Origin: Candidatus Tectimicrobiota bacterium
GTDB lineage: Bacteria; Tectomicrobia; Entotheonellia; Entotheonellales; Entotheonellaceae
Direction of reading: 5' to 3'
Assembly: GCA_026005175.1 (NCBI GenBank)
Contig: BPKO01000005.1
Location: 124,001-188,000 of the forward strand
Length of the DNA: 64,000 nucleotides
Positions 1 to 8,118 of this stretch are shown here, in pieces. The position numbers and the translations under genes were made by a program. Each line of letters opens with the position of its first letter. Position 1 is the first letter of the stretch. The notes beneath the pieces were generated by a model. That model did not search any database. It saw only the letters and a program-made list of their open reading frames with translations, and had not been told where the DNA came from.

Positions 1-978
<978 letters not shown>

Positions 979-979
979 C

Positions 980-1009
980 TTGTGCCGGCAAGCACCGCTG
1001 GCCTATAAT
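980..1009 (+). promoter_or_regulatory. Sigma-70 type promoter of the TGA-containing thioredoxin-fold gene
   Basis: A -35 box TTGTGC (980-985) and a perfect -10 box TATAAT (1004-1009) are separated by 18 bases. A strong ribosome-binding site, GGGAGGAGAGG, follows just before the ATG at 1029. The signals indicate that the downstream gene is actively expressed despite its internal TGA. Confidence 0.7.
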
Positions 1010-1028
1010 CTGGCCGGGAGGAGAGGCC

Positions 1029-1646
1029 ATGAGCACGCCCGTACGCATTGTGGCGTTTTCTGATTACCTGTGACCCTGGTGCTACCCGGCGGCGGTTCGC
1101 CTCCAGCGGTTGCACCAGCGCTACGGCGCGCGTATCCAGCTCGAGCACCGCGCCTTTCCGCTGCGCCCCCAGCCCGACGCCTCGGTGAAGTTTCAGGGGA
1201 CGTACCGCGAGGCGGCGTGGCAGCGCGCGGCGGCCCTGGCGGCGGCAGACGGGATCCGGTGGCGCATGTGGACTCGCGACGATTTTCCCCAGTGGAGCCT
1301 GCCGGCTCTGGAAGCGGCCAAGTGCGCGGCGCTTCAGGGGGAAGCGGCCTTTGCCGACATGAACCTGCGGCTGTTTCGGGGCTTTTTCGAGCAGGGGGTT
1401 AACATCGCCGAGCCCGAAGAGATCCTGACGCTGGCGCGGGAGGCGCCCTTGGATTACCCGCGCTTTGTCGACGACTTCCTGAGCGGCGGCATGCGCCAAG
1501 AGGTGCTGCGCGACTACGAAGAGGCGCTCACCCGCTACGCCGTGCACGCCATCCCCACCGTGGTCTTTGCCGAGCGCGAATGGGTGGTGGGGGCGGTGCC
1601 CTTGGCCAAGTACGAAGAGGTGCTGGCCAAGTTCGGCGTCACGTGA
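1029..1646 (+). CDS. DsbA/FrnE-family thioredoxin-fold oxidoreductase, probable selenoprotein (UGA = Sec15)
   Basis: The protein belongs to the DsbA/FrnE (2-hydroxychromene-2-carboxylate isomerase-like) thioredoxin-fold group, which catalyses thiol-disulfide exchange. From ATG 1029 the frame reads MSTPVRIVAFSDYL, then TGA (1071-1073), then PWCYPAAVRL and on without interruption to 1646. The TGA sits exactly where the first cysteine of the CPWC active site is expected, giving U15-P-W-C18. The cis-proline loop AIPTVVF (about residue 176) is intact, and the length (205 residues) is normal for the family. Its own promoter and ribosome-binding site precede it, and a hairpin compatible with a bacterial SECIS follows the TGA. 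No signal peptide is seen, so it is probably cytoplasmic. Gene finders would call only a truncated ORF from 1110. The alternative is a TGC-to-TGA sequencing error or nonsense mutation. Confidence 0.8.
1074..1106 (+). promoter_or_regulatory. Candidate bacterial SECIS hairpin immediately after the UGA codon
   Basis: An upper stem pairs GGCG (1091-1094) with CGCC (1098-1101), closing a GUU loop at 1095-1097. A lower stem pairs CUGG (1076-1079) with CCAG (1103-1106). The loop begins with G and lies 21 nt after the UGA, within the spacing known for bacterial SECIS elements bound by SelB. The region is GC-rich, so some pairing is expected by chance. Confidence 0.55.
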
Positions 1647-1655
1647 GGGAACACG

Positions 1656-2312
1656 ATGACCCAACCGCAGTTGCGCCGGGCCCTGGCCATTTTGCAGCGC
1701 GAGGTGCCGCGGTGGAAGGTGCCGGTGGTGAGCCTGATGGCGCAGGAAAAGCGCGACCCGTACCGCGTCCTGATCGCCACGCTGCTGAGCCTGCGCACCC
1801 AGGACCAGACCACGGCGGCGGCGGCCGAGCGGCTCTTTGCCCTGGCGGCGACGCCGCAGGCGATGTGCCAGCTGGACGCCGACACCATCGCCCGGGCGAT
1901 TTACCCGGTGGGCTTTTACCGCACTAAGGCGCAGCAGATCCTGGCCATCTCGCAGCGGCTGGTGGCGGAATTTGGCGGGCGGGTGCCCGACGACCTCGAC
2001 ACGCTGCTCACCTTTCCCGGCGTCGGGCGCAAAACCGCCAACCTGGTGCTGGCCGAAGGGTATGGCATTCCGGCCATCGGCGTCGACACCCACGTGCACC
2101 GCATTTCCAACCGCTGGGGCTACGTGCGCACCAAAACGCCGCTGGAGACGGAGATGGCCTTGCGGCGCAAGCTGCCGCGGCAGTACTGGATTGCTTACAA
2201 TCCGCTGCTGGTGGCCCTGGGGCAGTACTGCTGCAAGCCGGTGACGCCGCAGTGCAGCCGCTGTCCGGTGGCGTCGCTGTGCCCGCGCATTGGCGTGTCG
2301 CGCTGGCGCTAA
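1656..2312 (+). CDS. nth: Endonuclease III family DNA glycosylase/AP lyase
   Basis: This base-excision-repair enzyme removes oxidised pyrimidines and cleaves the abasic site. The 218-residue length is standard. The helix-hairpin-helix motif (TFPGVGRKTANLVL) contains the expected catalytic lysine K126. The catalytic aspartate is D144 in GVDTHVHR. The C-terminal [4Fe-4S] cluster motif is complete (C-x6-C-x2-C-x5-C within CKPVTPQCSRCPVASLC). The start ATG follows the preceding gene by 9 bases, so co-transcription with the thioredoxin-fold gene is likely. Some archaeal and bacterial relatives act on other lesions, so the precise substrate is inferred. Confidence 0.93.
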   Translation: MTQPQLRRALAILQREVPRWKVPVVSLMAQEKRDPYRVLIATLLSLRTQDQTTAAAAERLFALAATPQAMCQLDADTIARAIYPVGFYRTKAQQILAISQRLVAEFGGRVPDDLDTLLTFPGVGRKTANLVLAEGYGIPAIGVDTHVHRISNRWGYVRTKTPLETEMALRRKLPRQYWIAYNPLLVALGQYCCKPVTPQCSRCPVASLCPRIGVSRWR

Positions 2313-2331
2313 AGGAAGGACAGAGCAAGCC

Positions 2332-3396
2332 ATGACGTCGCACGAAGCCGCTGCCGGCCGCCTGCCGCCGCGGCAGCAGGTAACCCGCAAGTTTCCTGTG
2401 GTGGGTGAACGCCAGCCCTTGCCCGAAGCCCTTGACCTCGCGCGCTGGCGCTTGACCCTCGGGGGCGAGGTGGCCCGGCCCTTGGTCCTGACGTACGACG
2501 AGCTGCAGCGCCTGCCGCAGGTGGAAGTGACGGCCGACGTGCACTGCGTGACGCGCTGGTCCCGCCTGGGCGGCCGCTGGCGTGGGGTGGCCCTGCGCAC
2601 CCTGATAGAGCGGGTGCAGCCGCTGCCGGCGGCACGGTTTGTGCAGTTTCTGGCCTACTCGGCGCGCGGGCACGATTCTTCTCTGCCCTTGGAGGTGTGC
2701 CTGCACGAAGGGGTGCTACTGGCCTGGGCACTGGACGGCGAGCCACTGAGCGTGGCGCACGGCTACCCGCTGCGGGTGGTGGCGCCGACGCGCTACTTTT
2801 ATAAAAGCGTTAAGTGGGTGCGCGAGATCCGCTTTCTGGCCCGCGACGTGCTGGGGTACTGGGAGCGCGAAGGAGGCTACCACAACAACGCCGATTTCTG
2901 GCGAGAAGAGCGCTACGTGGCCGGCAACCTCAGCCCCCGCGAGGTGGCTCGCCTGCGGCGCACCGCCGACTTTCGCCTTTACCGCGGCCGGCCGCTGCTG
3001 TCGCTCGACTTGCGGCAGGCCGACTTTGCCGGGGCTGACTTGGCCGGGGTACAGTTGAAGAATTGCTGCCTTGCCGGGGCCAACTTGCGCGGGGCCAACC
3101 TGCGTGGCGCCAACCTCACCAATTCGGACTTGCAGGGGGCCGACCTGCGCGGCGCCGACCTCACCGGAGCGGACTTGGAAGGGGTGCTGCTCATGGGGGC
3201 CGACTTGCGCGGGGCGATCCTGCGCGGCACCCGCCTCGCGGCGGCCGAGTTCTGGCGTCCGGGACTGCCCCCGGCGCAGGTGGCTGGCCTTGACTTGCGC
3301 GGCGCCGCCCTTGAGGCGCTTCTCGAAGCGCAGCAACGCTTTTTGCGCGAGCAGGGCGTCCTGCCCGTCGCTTTCGCGAGCGGTCACGAGGAGTAG
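2332..3396 (+). CDS. Sulfite-oxidase-fold molybdopterin domain fused to pentapeptide repeats
   Basis: Residues about 15-195 resemble the oxidoreductase molybdopterin-binding (SuoX/YedY) fold. They include the cysteine expected to ligate molybdenum in DVHCVTRW, followed by WRGVALRTLIE and a conserved HGYPLRVVAPTRYFYKSVKWV segment. A tract of A(D/N)Lxx pentapeptide repeats follows (about residues 225-310: ADFAGADLAGV, ANLRGANLRGANL and so on), which should form a right-handed beta-helix. Start ATG 2332 has a good AAGGAAGG ribosome-binding site. No signal peptide is visible, although many YedY proteins are Tat-exported. The gene lies between nth and miaB with short gaps, in one apparent operon. 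Substrate and partner are unknown. The fusion itself is unusual and the repeats may be a protein-interaction module. Confidence 0.8.
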   Translation: MTSHEAAAGRLPPRQQVTRKFPVVGERQPLPEALDLARWRLTLGGEVARPLVLTYDELQRLPQVEVTADVHCVTRWSRLGGRWRGVALRTLIERVQPLPAARFVQFLAYSARGHDSSLPLEVCLHEGVLLAWALDGEPLSVAHGYPLRVVAPTRYFYKSVKWVREIRFLARDVLGYWEREGGYHNNADFWREERYVAGNLSPREVARLRRTADFRLYRGRPLLSLDLRQADFAGADLAGVQLKNCCLAGANLRGANLRGANLTNSDLQGADLRGADLTGADLEGVLLMGADLRGAILRGTRLAAAEFWRPGLPPAQVAGLDLRGAALEALLEAQQRFLREQGVLPVAFASGHEE

Positions 3397-3399
3397 ACG

Positions 3400-4764
3400 A
3401 TGACCCCCAAGAAGCTGGCCATTGTGACGTACGGCTGCCAGATGAACAAATACGACTCCGAGCGCATCGCCGGCTTGCTGCAACAGGCCGGCTACACGCT
3501 CACCGCCGACGTGCGCCAGGCCCACCTGGTGCTGCTCAACACCTGCAGCGTGCGGGAAAAAGCCGACCAGAAGTTTTACAGCGAGCTGGGGCGGCTCAAG
3601 CGCCTCAAAACCCGGCGCCCGGAGCTGCTCATTGGCGTCTGCGGCTGTATTCCCCAGCGGGCCCGTGACGAGATCCTACAGCGGGCGCCATACGTCGACT
3701 TGGTGTTTGGCACCCTCAACCTGAGCCGTGTGGTGGAGCTGGTGCGCCAGGTAGAGGAAACGCGCGAACCGGTGCTGGAGATCACCGACGAGGTGCTCGA
3801 CGACGACCTGGGCGTGCTGCCGGTGGCGCGCGACAGCCGGGTGACGGCGTTTGTCAGCGTCATGCAAGGGTGCAACAAGCACTGCTCCTTCTGCGTCGTG
3901 CCCGCCACCCGCGGCCCGCAGGTGAGCCGGCCGCTGCCGGTGGTGCTCGAGGAGGTGCGCCGCCTGGCCGAGGCCGGCTACCGCGAAGTGACCCTGCTGG
4001 GGCAAAACGTCAACGCCTACGGCAAGGACCTGCGGCCGCGCCGCGTCGATTTTGCCGACCTGCTCGCCGCCGTCAATGCCGTCGACGGCATTGCCCGTAT
4101 TCGCTTTGTCACTTCTCACCCCCTGGACTTTACCCCGCGGCTGATTGCCGCCATGGCCGAGCTGGACAAAGTCTGCGAGTACCTGCACCTGCCGTTTCAG
4201 GCCGGCTCCAACCGGATCCTGAAGCTGATGCGGCGCGGCTACACGGCAGAAGCGTACCGGGAGCTCATTGCCCAGATCCGCGAGGCGGTTCCCGACATTG
4301 CCCTCTCCACCGACGTCATCGTCGGCTTTCCCGGCGAGACGGAAGAAGACTTCCTGGAGACGCGCCGCATGCTGGAGCTGGTGCGCTTCGATTCGATTTT
4401 TCTCTTCAAGTACTCGCCGCGGCCGGGCACCCTGGCGCCGCAGCTGCCCAACCCGGTGCCCGAAGCGGTCAAGCAGCGGCGCTTCGAAGGCCTGCTCAAC
4501 ATGCAAAAGCGCATCGCCCTGGCCGCCAACCTCCCTTATGAGGGACGCACGGTAGAGGTGCTCGTCGAAGGCCCGAGCAAGAAGGATCCGGCCAAGCTCA
4601 CCGGCCGCACCCGCACCAACAAAATCGTCAACTTTGCGGGCGATGCCCGGCTCATCGGCGAGCTGGTGCCGGTGCGTATCACCCGTGCCGGGCTGTACGC
4701 GCTGGAAGGGGAGCTGGCATCGGCGAGCGCGACGCTGCCCTTGGTCGAAGTCGCCGCCTCCTAG
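3400..4764 (+). CDS. miaB: tRNA-2-methylthio-N6-dimethylallyladenosine synthase MiaB
   Basis: This radical-SAM methylthiotransferase modifies i6A37 of tRNAs to ms2i6A. The N-terminal MTTase domain has its three cluster cysteines (C13 in TYGCQMNKYDSE, then NTCSVRE and VCGC). The radical-SAM CxxxCxxC motif is GCNKHCSFC near residue 160, followed by VVPATRGPQVSR. A C-terminal TRAM domain ends the 454-residue protein. The ATG is 4 bases after the preceding stop, indicating co-transcription. Motifs and length fit MiaB better than RimO or MtaB. Confidence 0.94.
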   Translation: MTPKKLAIVTYGCQMNKYDSERIAGLLQQAGYTLTADVRQAHLVLLNTCSVREKADQKFYSELGRLKRLKTRRPELLIGVCGCIPQRARDEILQRAPYVDLVFGTLNLSRVVELVRQVEETREPVLEITDEVLDDDLGVLPVARDSRVTAFVSVMQGCNKHCSFCVVPATRGPQVSRPLPVVLEEVRRLAEAGYREVTLLGQNVNAYGKDLRPRRVDFADLLAAVNAVDGIARIRFVTSHPLDFTPRLIAAMAELDKVCEYLHLPFQAGSNRILKLMRRGYTAEAYRELIAQIREAVPDIALSTDVIVGFPGETEEDFLETRRMLELVRFDSIFLFKYSPRPGTLAPQLPNPVPEAVKQRRFEGLLNMQKRIALAANLPYEGRTVEVLVEGPSKKDPAKLTGRTRTNKIVNFAGDARLIGELVPVRITRAGLYALEGELASASATLPLVEVAAS

Positions 4765-4788
4765 GCACGAGCGCAAGAGGAAACCGAC

Positions 4789-5922
4789 ATGGCAGAGACA
4801 GCCGATGTGGTGGTGGTCGGCGCCGGGGTGATGGGATGCGGCACGGCCTACTGGCTTAGCCGCGCCGGCTACCAGGTGCTGGTGGTGGAAAAGGAGGCCA
4901 TTGCCTGTGGCGCCTCGGGCATGGCGGCCGCCATGCTGGAAGCAGCCGGCCACGGCGCCCGCCTCGACCTCGACGACCCGCTGGCCGAGCTGGCACGGGT
5001 GGGCTTTGCGCTGCACCGCGAGCTGGCCAGCATTCTGCCGGAGGAGTCGGGCGTGGACATTGGGTACCGGGAAAACCCGGTCCTTCACCCCGCCTTTACC
5101 GAAGACGAAGTGGCGGCGCTGCGCCCGCGCGCCTTAGAGCTGCACCTGGCCGAGCCCGAGATTACCTGGCTGGAAGGTGACGATTTGTGGCAGCTCGAGC
5201 CGCGTCTCAACCGCCAGGCGCTGGGCGCCATGGTGGCGCCGCAGGCGCAAGTGCTTGCCTATCGCTTTGTGCTTGCCCTGGCCCGCGCCGCCGAGCGCCG
5301 GGGCATGGTGATGCGCCACGGCGAAGTGGTGGGGCTGGAGCGGCAAGGGGCGCGGGTGACCGGGGTGCGGCTGCGCAGCGGCGAGACCATCGCCGCCAAG
5401 TACGTGGTGCTGGCCATGGGCCCCTGGAGCGGGCAGGTAGAGGCGTGGACCGGCCTGCGGGTGCCCGTCTACCCCGTGCGCGGGCAGCTCCTGGAGCTGC
5501 GAGTCCCCGACCCACAGCTAAATGCCTCCATCGTCTGGCAGGGCATGTACCTGGTGCACAAAGCCGATGGCATCACCCTGGCCGGGACGACGGAAGAGCA
5601 CGACAGCGGCTTTGTGGCCCAGCCTACAGCAGAAGGGCGCCAGGCTATTCTTGAGGCGGCGCTGCACCTGGCGCCGTCGCTAGAGGCAGCGGAAATCGTG
5701 GGGCAGGTGGCAGGACTGCGCCCTTGCTCCCAGGACCGGCTGCCGCTCATTGGCGCCGTGCCGGGCTGGGAAGAGCTTTACCTCGTCAGCGGCCACTTCC
5801 GCAGCGGCATGCTGCTGAGCCTTATCAGCACGCGCATCATCGCCGACCTCATTCTCACCGGCCAGACGGCCTTGCCCATCGCGCCATTTGATCCCGGCCG
5901 CTTTGGCAGCGCCGAAGCGTAA
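4789..5922 (+). CDS. FAD-dependent amine/amino-acid oxidase (DAO family, ThiO/sarcosine-oxidase-like)
   Basis: The protein begins with a dinucleotide-binding Rossmann motif (VVVVGAGVMGCGTAYWL) and has the C-terminal DAO signature GLRPCSQDRLPLIGAVPGWEELYLVSGH. This is the layout of glycine oxidase (ThiO), sarcosine oxidase and related FAD enzymes that oxidise secondary or primary amines. The family usually makes an imine or keto acid plus hydrogen peroxide, or passes electrons to a partner. The length (377 residues) is normal. It follows miaB with a 24-base gap and good ribosome-binding sequence. No thiG/thiS genes adjoin it, and thiC is 30 kb away, so the ThiO role is only one possibility. 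Confidence 0.82.
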   Translation: MAETADVVVVGAGVMGCGTAYWLSRAGYQVLVVEKEAIACGASGMAAAMLEAAGHGARLDLDDPLAELARVGFALHRELASILPEESGVDIGYRENPVLHPAFTEDEVAALRPRALELHLAEPEITWLEGDDLWQLEPRLNRQALGAMVAPQAQVLAYRFVLALARAAERRGMVMRHGEVVGLERQGARVTGVRLRSGETIAAKYVVLAMGPWSGQVEAWTGLRVPVYPVRGQLLELRVPDPQLNASIVWQGMYLVHKADGITLAGTTEEHDSGFVAQPTAEGRQAILEAALHLAPSLEAAEIVGQVAGLRPCSQDRLPLIGAVPGWEELYLVSGHFRSGMLLSLISTRIIADLILTGQTALPIAPFDPGRFGSAEA

Positions 5923-5928
5923 GGCGGC

Positions 5929-7128
5929 TCACGCCTCCGGCGGCTGCCACTGGTAAATGACTCCGGCTTCGCGCAAGGCGCGGATGCGCGCTTCGTCGTA
6001 GCCAAATTCCCGCAGTACTTCTTCGCTGTGCTGGCCGTGCAGGGGGGCGGGCCGGCGAATGCTCGCCGGCGTGGCGTGAAAGACCACCGGCGGCCCCACC
6101 AGTTGCGTGCGGCCTGCCACCGGGTGGTGCACGGTGGGCAGCAGGTTCATCTCCTGCACGTGGGGTTCGCGCCGCAGTTCTTCGTGCGTGTAGACGGGCC
6201 CAGAAGGGATGTGCTGGGCGTTGAGGGCGGCAATCCAGTACGCCCGCGGGCGCTGGGCAAATTGCTGCTGCAGCAGGGGAATCAGCTCCTCGGCGGCGTT
6301 GAGGCGCTTTTCCAGGCTGTCAAAACGCGCGTCGGTGGCCAGCGCCTCGAGGCCCACCACCTGGCACAGGCGGCGCCACTGCTCTTCGGAAAGGGCAGCA
6401 ACGGTGAAGTAAGCGCCCTCGGCGTCGCGGTAAGCGCGGTACGTGGGGATGTAGGGGGCGATTTCCTGGATGGTGAAGGGGGGTGGTTGCTCGCCAAAGA
6501 AGAGGATGCCCGACTGCAGCGCCAGGATGGTGGCAAAGAGGGAGGTGTCGATGAGCTGGCCCTGGCCGGTGCGCTCGCGGTGGTAAAGCGCCGCGCACAC
6601 GGCGTAGGCAATGAGCATGCCCGTTCCCATGTCGGCAGGGGGAAAGGCGCGGATAAACTCGGGTGGCGCCTCGCCCCGGTGCATGACGCCGCCAATGCCC
6701 TGCATCACCAAGTCAAAGCCCGGCATGTCGCGCAGCGGCCCGCGGTTGCCGTAGCCGGTGTTGGTGACGTAAATGAGGCGGGGGTGGTAGGCGCGCAGGG
6801 ACTCGTAGCCCAGGCCGTAGCGCTCGGCCACGCCGGGGCGCATGTTCTGCACCAGCACGTCACACTGCAGGGCCAGGTCGCGCACCACCGCCTGCCCCTG
6901 CGGCGTTTTGAGGTCCACCACCAGGCTGCGCTTGTTGCGGTTGACCCCCATGAAGAAGTGGGCTTCCCCTTTTTGAAACGGCGGGCCCAGGGCGCGGCAG
7001 CCGTCCCCGGCGGGCGACTCGACTTTGATCACCTCGGCACCCAAGTCGCCAAGGAGCATGGTGCCAAAAGGCCCGGCAATCCAGTTGCTGAGGTCGAGGA
7101 CTCTGATACCCTGCAGGGGGCCGGCCAT
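5929..7128 (-). CDS. CaiB/BaiF-type (class III) CoA-transferase
   Basis: The 399-residue protein shows the family hallmarks. The N-terminal GIRVLDLSNWIAGPFGTMLLGDLGAEVIKVE is followed by NRNKRSLVVDLK, VLVQNMRPGV, and MPGFDLVMQGIGG, which carries the aspartate that forms the acyl-enzyme in this class. These cytosolic dimers move CoA between carboxylic acids such as carnitine, oxalate, formate or aromatic acids. Start ATG 7128 was chosen because GGAGGAGG precedes it by 7 bases; an upstream ATG at 7143 would add five residues. The gene stands alone and converges with the FAD oxidase, leaving only a few bases between them. A second family member lies at 61.5 kb. The substrate cannot be told from sequence. 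Confidence 0.9.
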   Translation of the reverse strand: MAGPLQGIRVLDLSNWIAGPFGTMLLGDLGAEVIKVESPAGDGCRALGPPFQKGEAHFFMGVNRNKRSLVVDLKTPQGQAVVRDLALQCDVLVQNMRPGVAERYGLGYESLRAYHPRLIYVTNTGYGNRGPLRDMPGFDLVMQGIGGVMHRGEAPPEFIRAFPPADMGTGMLIAYAVCAALYHRERTGQGQLIDTSLFATILALQSGILFFGEQPPPFTIQEIAPYIPTYRAYRDAEGAYFTVAALSEEQWRRLCQVVGLEALATDARFDSLEKRLNAAEELIPLLQQQFAQRPRAYWIAALNAQHIPSGPVYTHEELRREPHVQEMNLLPTVHHPVAGRTQLVGPPVVFHATPASIRRPAPLHGQHSEEVLREFGYDEARIRALREAGVIYQWQPPEA

Positions 7129-7201
7129 CTCTGCCTCCTCCATCGCGTATGCAAGCCGCCATCCTACGGCAGTAGGAACGGCTTGGCAAGCAAGAAGCGC
7201 C

Positions 7202-7966
7202 TCAGCCACCGTAGCGGCGGCAAAACGCCGCCACCACCGCCCAGAGGTCGGGAGGCAGCAGCGCCTCGACCCGCGCGCGGATGGCCGGCGGGACGCCGTA
7301 AAAGGCCCCGGCAATGCCGCCGGCAATACAGGCCAGGGTGTCGCTGTCGCCGCCCAGGGAGACGGCGTTGCGCACCGCGTCTTCGTACGACTCGGCTTCG
7401 AGAAAAGCCACCAGGGCCGCCGGCACCGTGCCCTGGCAGGAGACGTCGAAGGTATAGGTGGGGCGCAGCGCCGCCAGGGTCACGTCGAGGTCGTAGCCCA
7501 GCTGCGCCACGCGCGCTTTGATGGTGGCCTTGTCGTGGCCGGTGCGGGCGAGAAACACCGCCAGGGCAGTGGCCTGGGCGCCTTTGATGCCTTCGGGGTG
7601 GTCGTGGGTGATGGCGGCAGAGCAAGCGGCTTGCCGCAGCACCTCGGCTTCGCAAGCAAACGCCCAGCCAATGGGGCTGACGCGCATTGCCGCGCCGTTG
7701 CCCCAGCTGTGGTAGGGCTGCGGGTTGTCCGCGTAGAGCCAGCGCAGGAACAGCTCCCCGTATCCGGCATGCGGGTAGCGGCGCGCCCAGTCCCGGATAG
7801 CCACCTGGTACGGCTGGCCGGTGAGGAGGGCATGGGCCACGGCCACCGTCAGCACCGTGTCGTCGGTAAAGCGGCAGTCGGGGTGGAAGAGCGGAAAGTC
7901 CTTGTGCTTGATGGGATTGGCCTCGTAGACCGAACCGATGAGGTCTCCGGCAATGGCGCCGAGCAT
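7202..7966 (-). CDS. ADP-ribosylglycohydrolase (DraG/ARH-like) family protein
   Basis: The protein (254 residues) matches ADP-ribosyl-(dinitrogen reductase) hydrolase-like enzymes. These use two Mg2+ ions to remove ADP-ribose from proteins or small molecules. Metal-binding motifs are present: GAIAGDLIGSVYE and RFTDDTVLT in the N-terminal third, THDHPEGIKGA in the middle, and SLGGDSDTLACIAGGIAGAFYG near the C-terminus. GGAGGAGG precedes the ATG. It is 73 bases upstream of the CoA-transferase on the same strand, so the two may share a transcript. No ADP-ribosyltransferase is visible nearby, so its target is unknown. Confidence 0.9.
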   Translation of the reverse strand: MLGAIAGDLIGSVYEANPIKHKDFPLFHPDCRFTDDTVLTVAVAHALLTGQPYQVAIRDWARRYPHAGYGELFLRWLYADNPQPYHSWGNGAAMRVSPIGWAFACEAEVLRQAACSAAITHDHPEGIKGAQATALAVFLARTGHDKATIKARVAQLGYDLDVTLAALRPTYTFDVSCQGTVPAALVAFLEAESYEDAVRNAVSLGGDSDTLACIAGGIAGAFYGVPPAIRARVEALLPPDLWAVVAAFCRRYGG

Positions 7967-8118
7967 AGCGGCCTCCTCCTGCGGCCGGTGGTTTTGCGCT
8001 TGACACCCCTTCTCTTGTCCCCCATGCTGGTATACAATACTGCGCCGCGGAATACCTCTCCAGGGTCCAGGCCTGTGCCCGGCGCAGGCGTTGCAGGCTG
8101 CTGCAAGAGGAGAAGGTT

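Noticed and set aside
1070-1402. 110-residue ORF overlapping the start of the thioredoxin-fold gene
   Set aside because: It is an Arg/Gly/Pro-rich shadow frame. The selenoprotein frame explains the region with conserved motifs.
3000-3240. Tandem repeat in DNA of the pentapeptide region as a possible CRISPR-like or satellite repeat
   Set aside because: The periodicity is 15 bases in frame and fully explained by A(D/N)LxG pentapeptide codons.
4789-5922. Naming the FAD oxidase thiO because thiC is in the same window
   Set aside because: It is 30 kb from thiC, without thiG/thiS/thiE neighbours. The family includes many other amine oxidases.
7996-8040. TTGACA near 8000 and TATACAAT near 8032 as a promoter of the coxL-like gene
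   Set aside because: The spacing is about 25 bases, too long for sigma-70, and no better -35 pairs with the TATACAAT.
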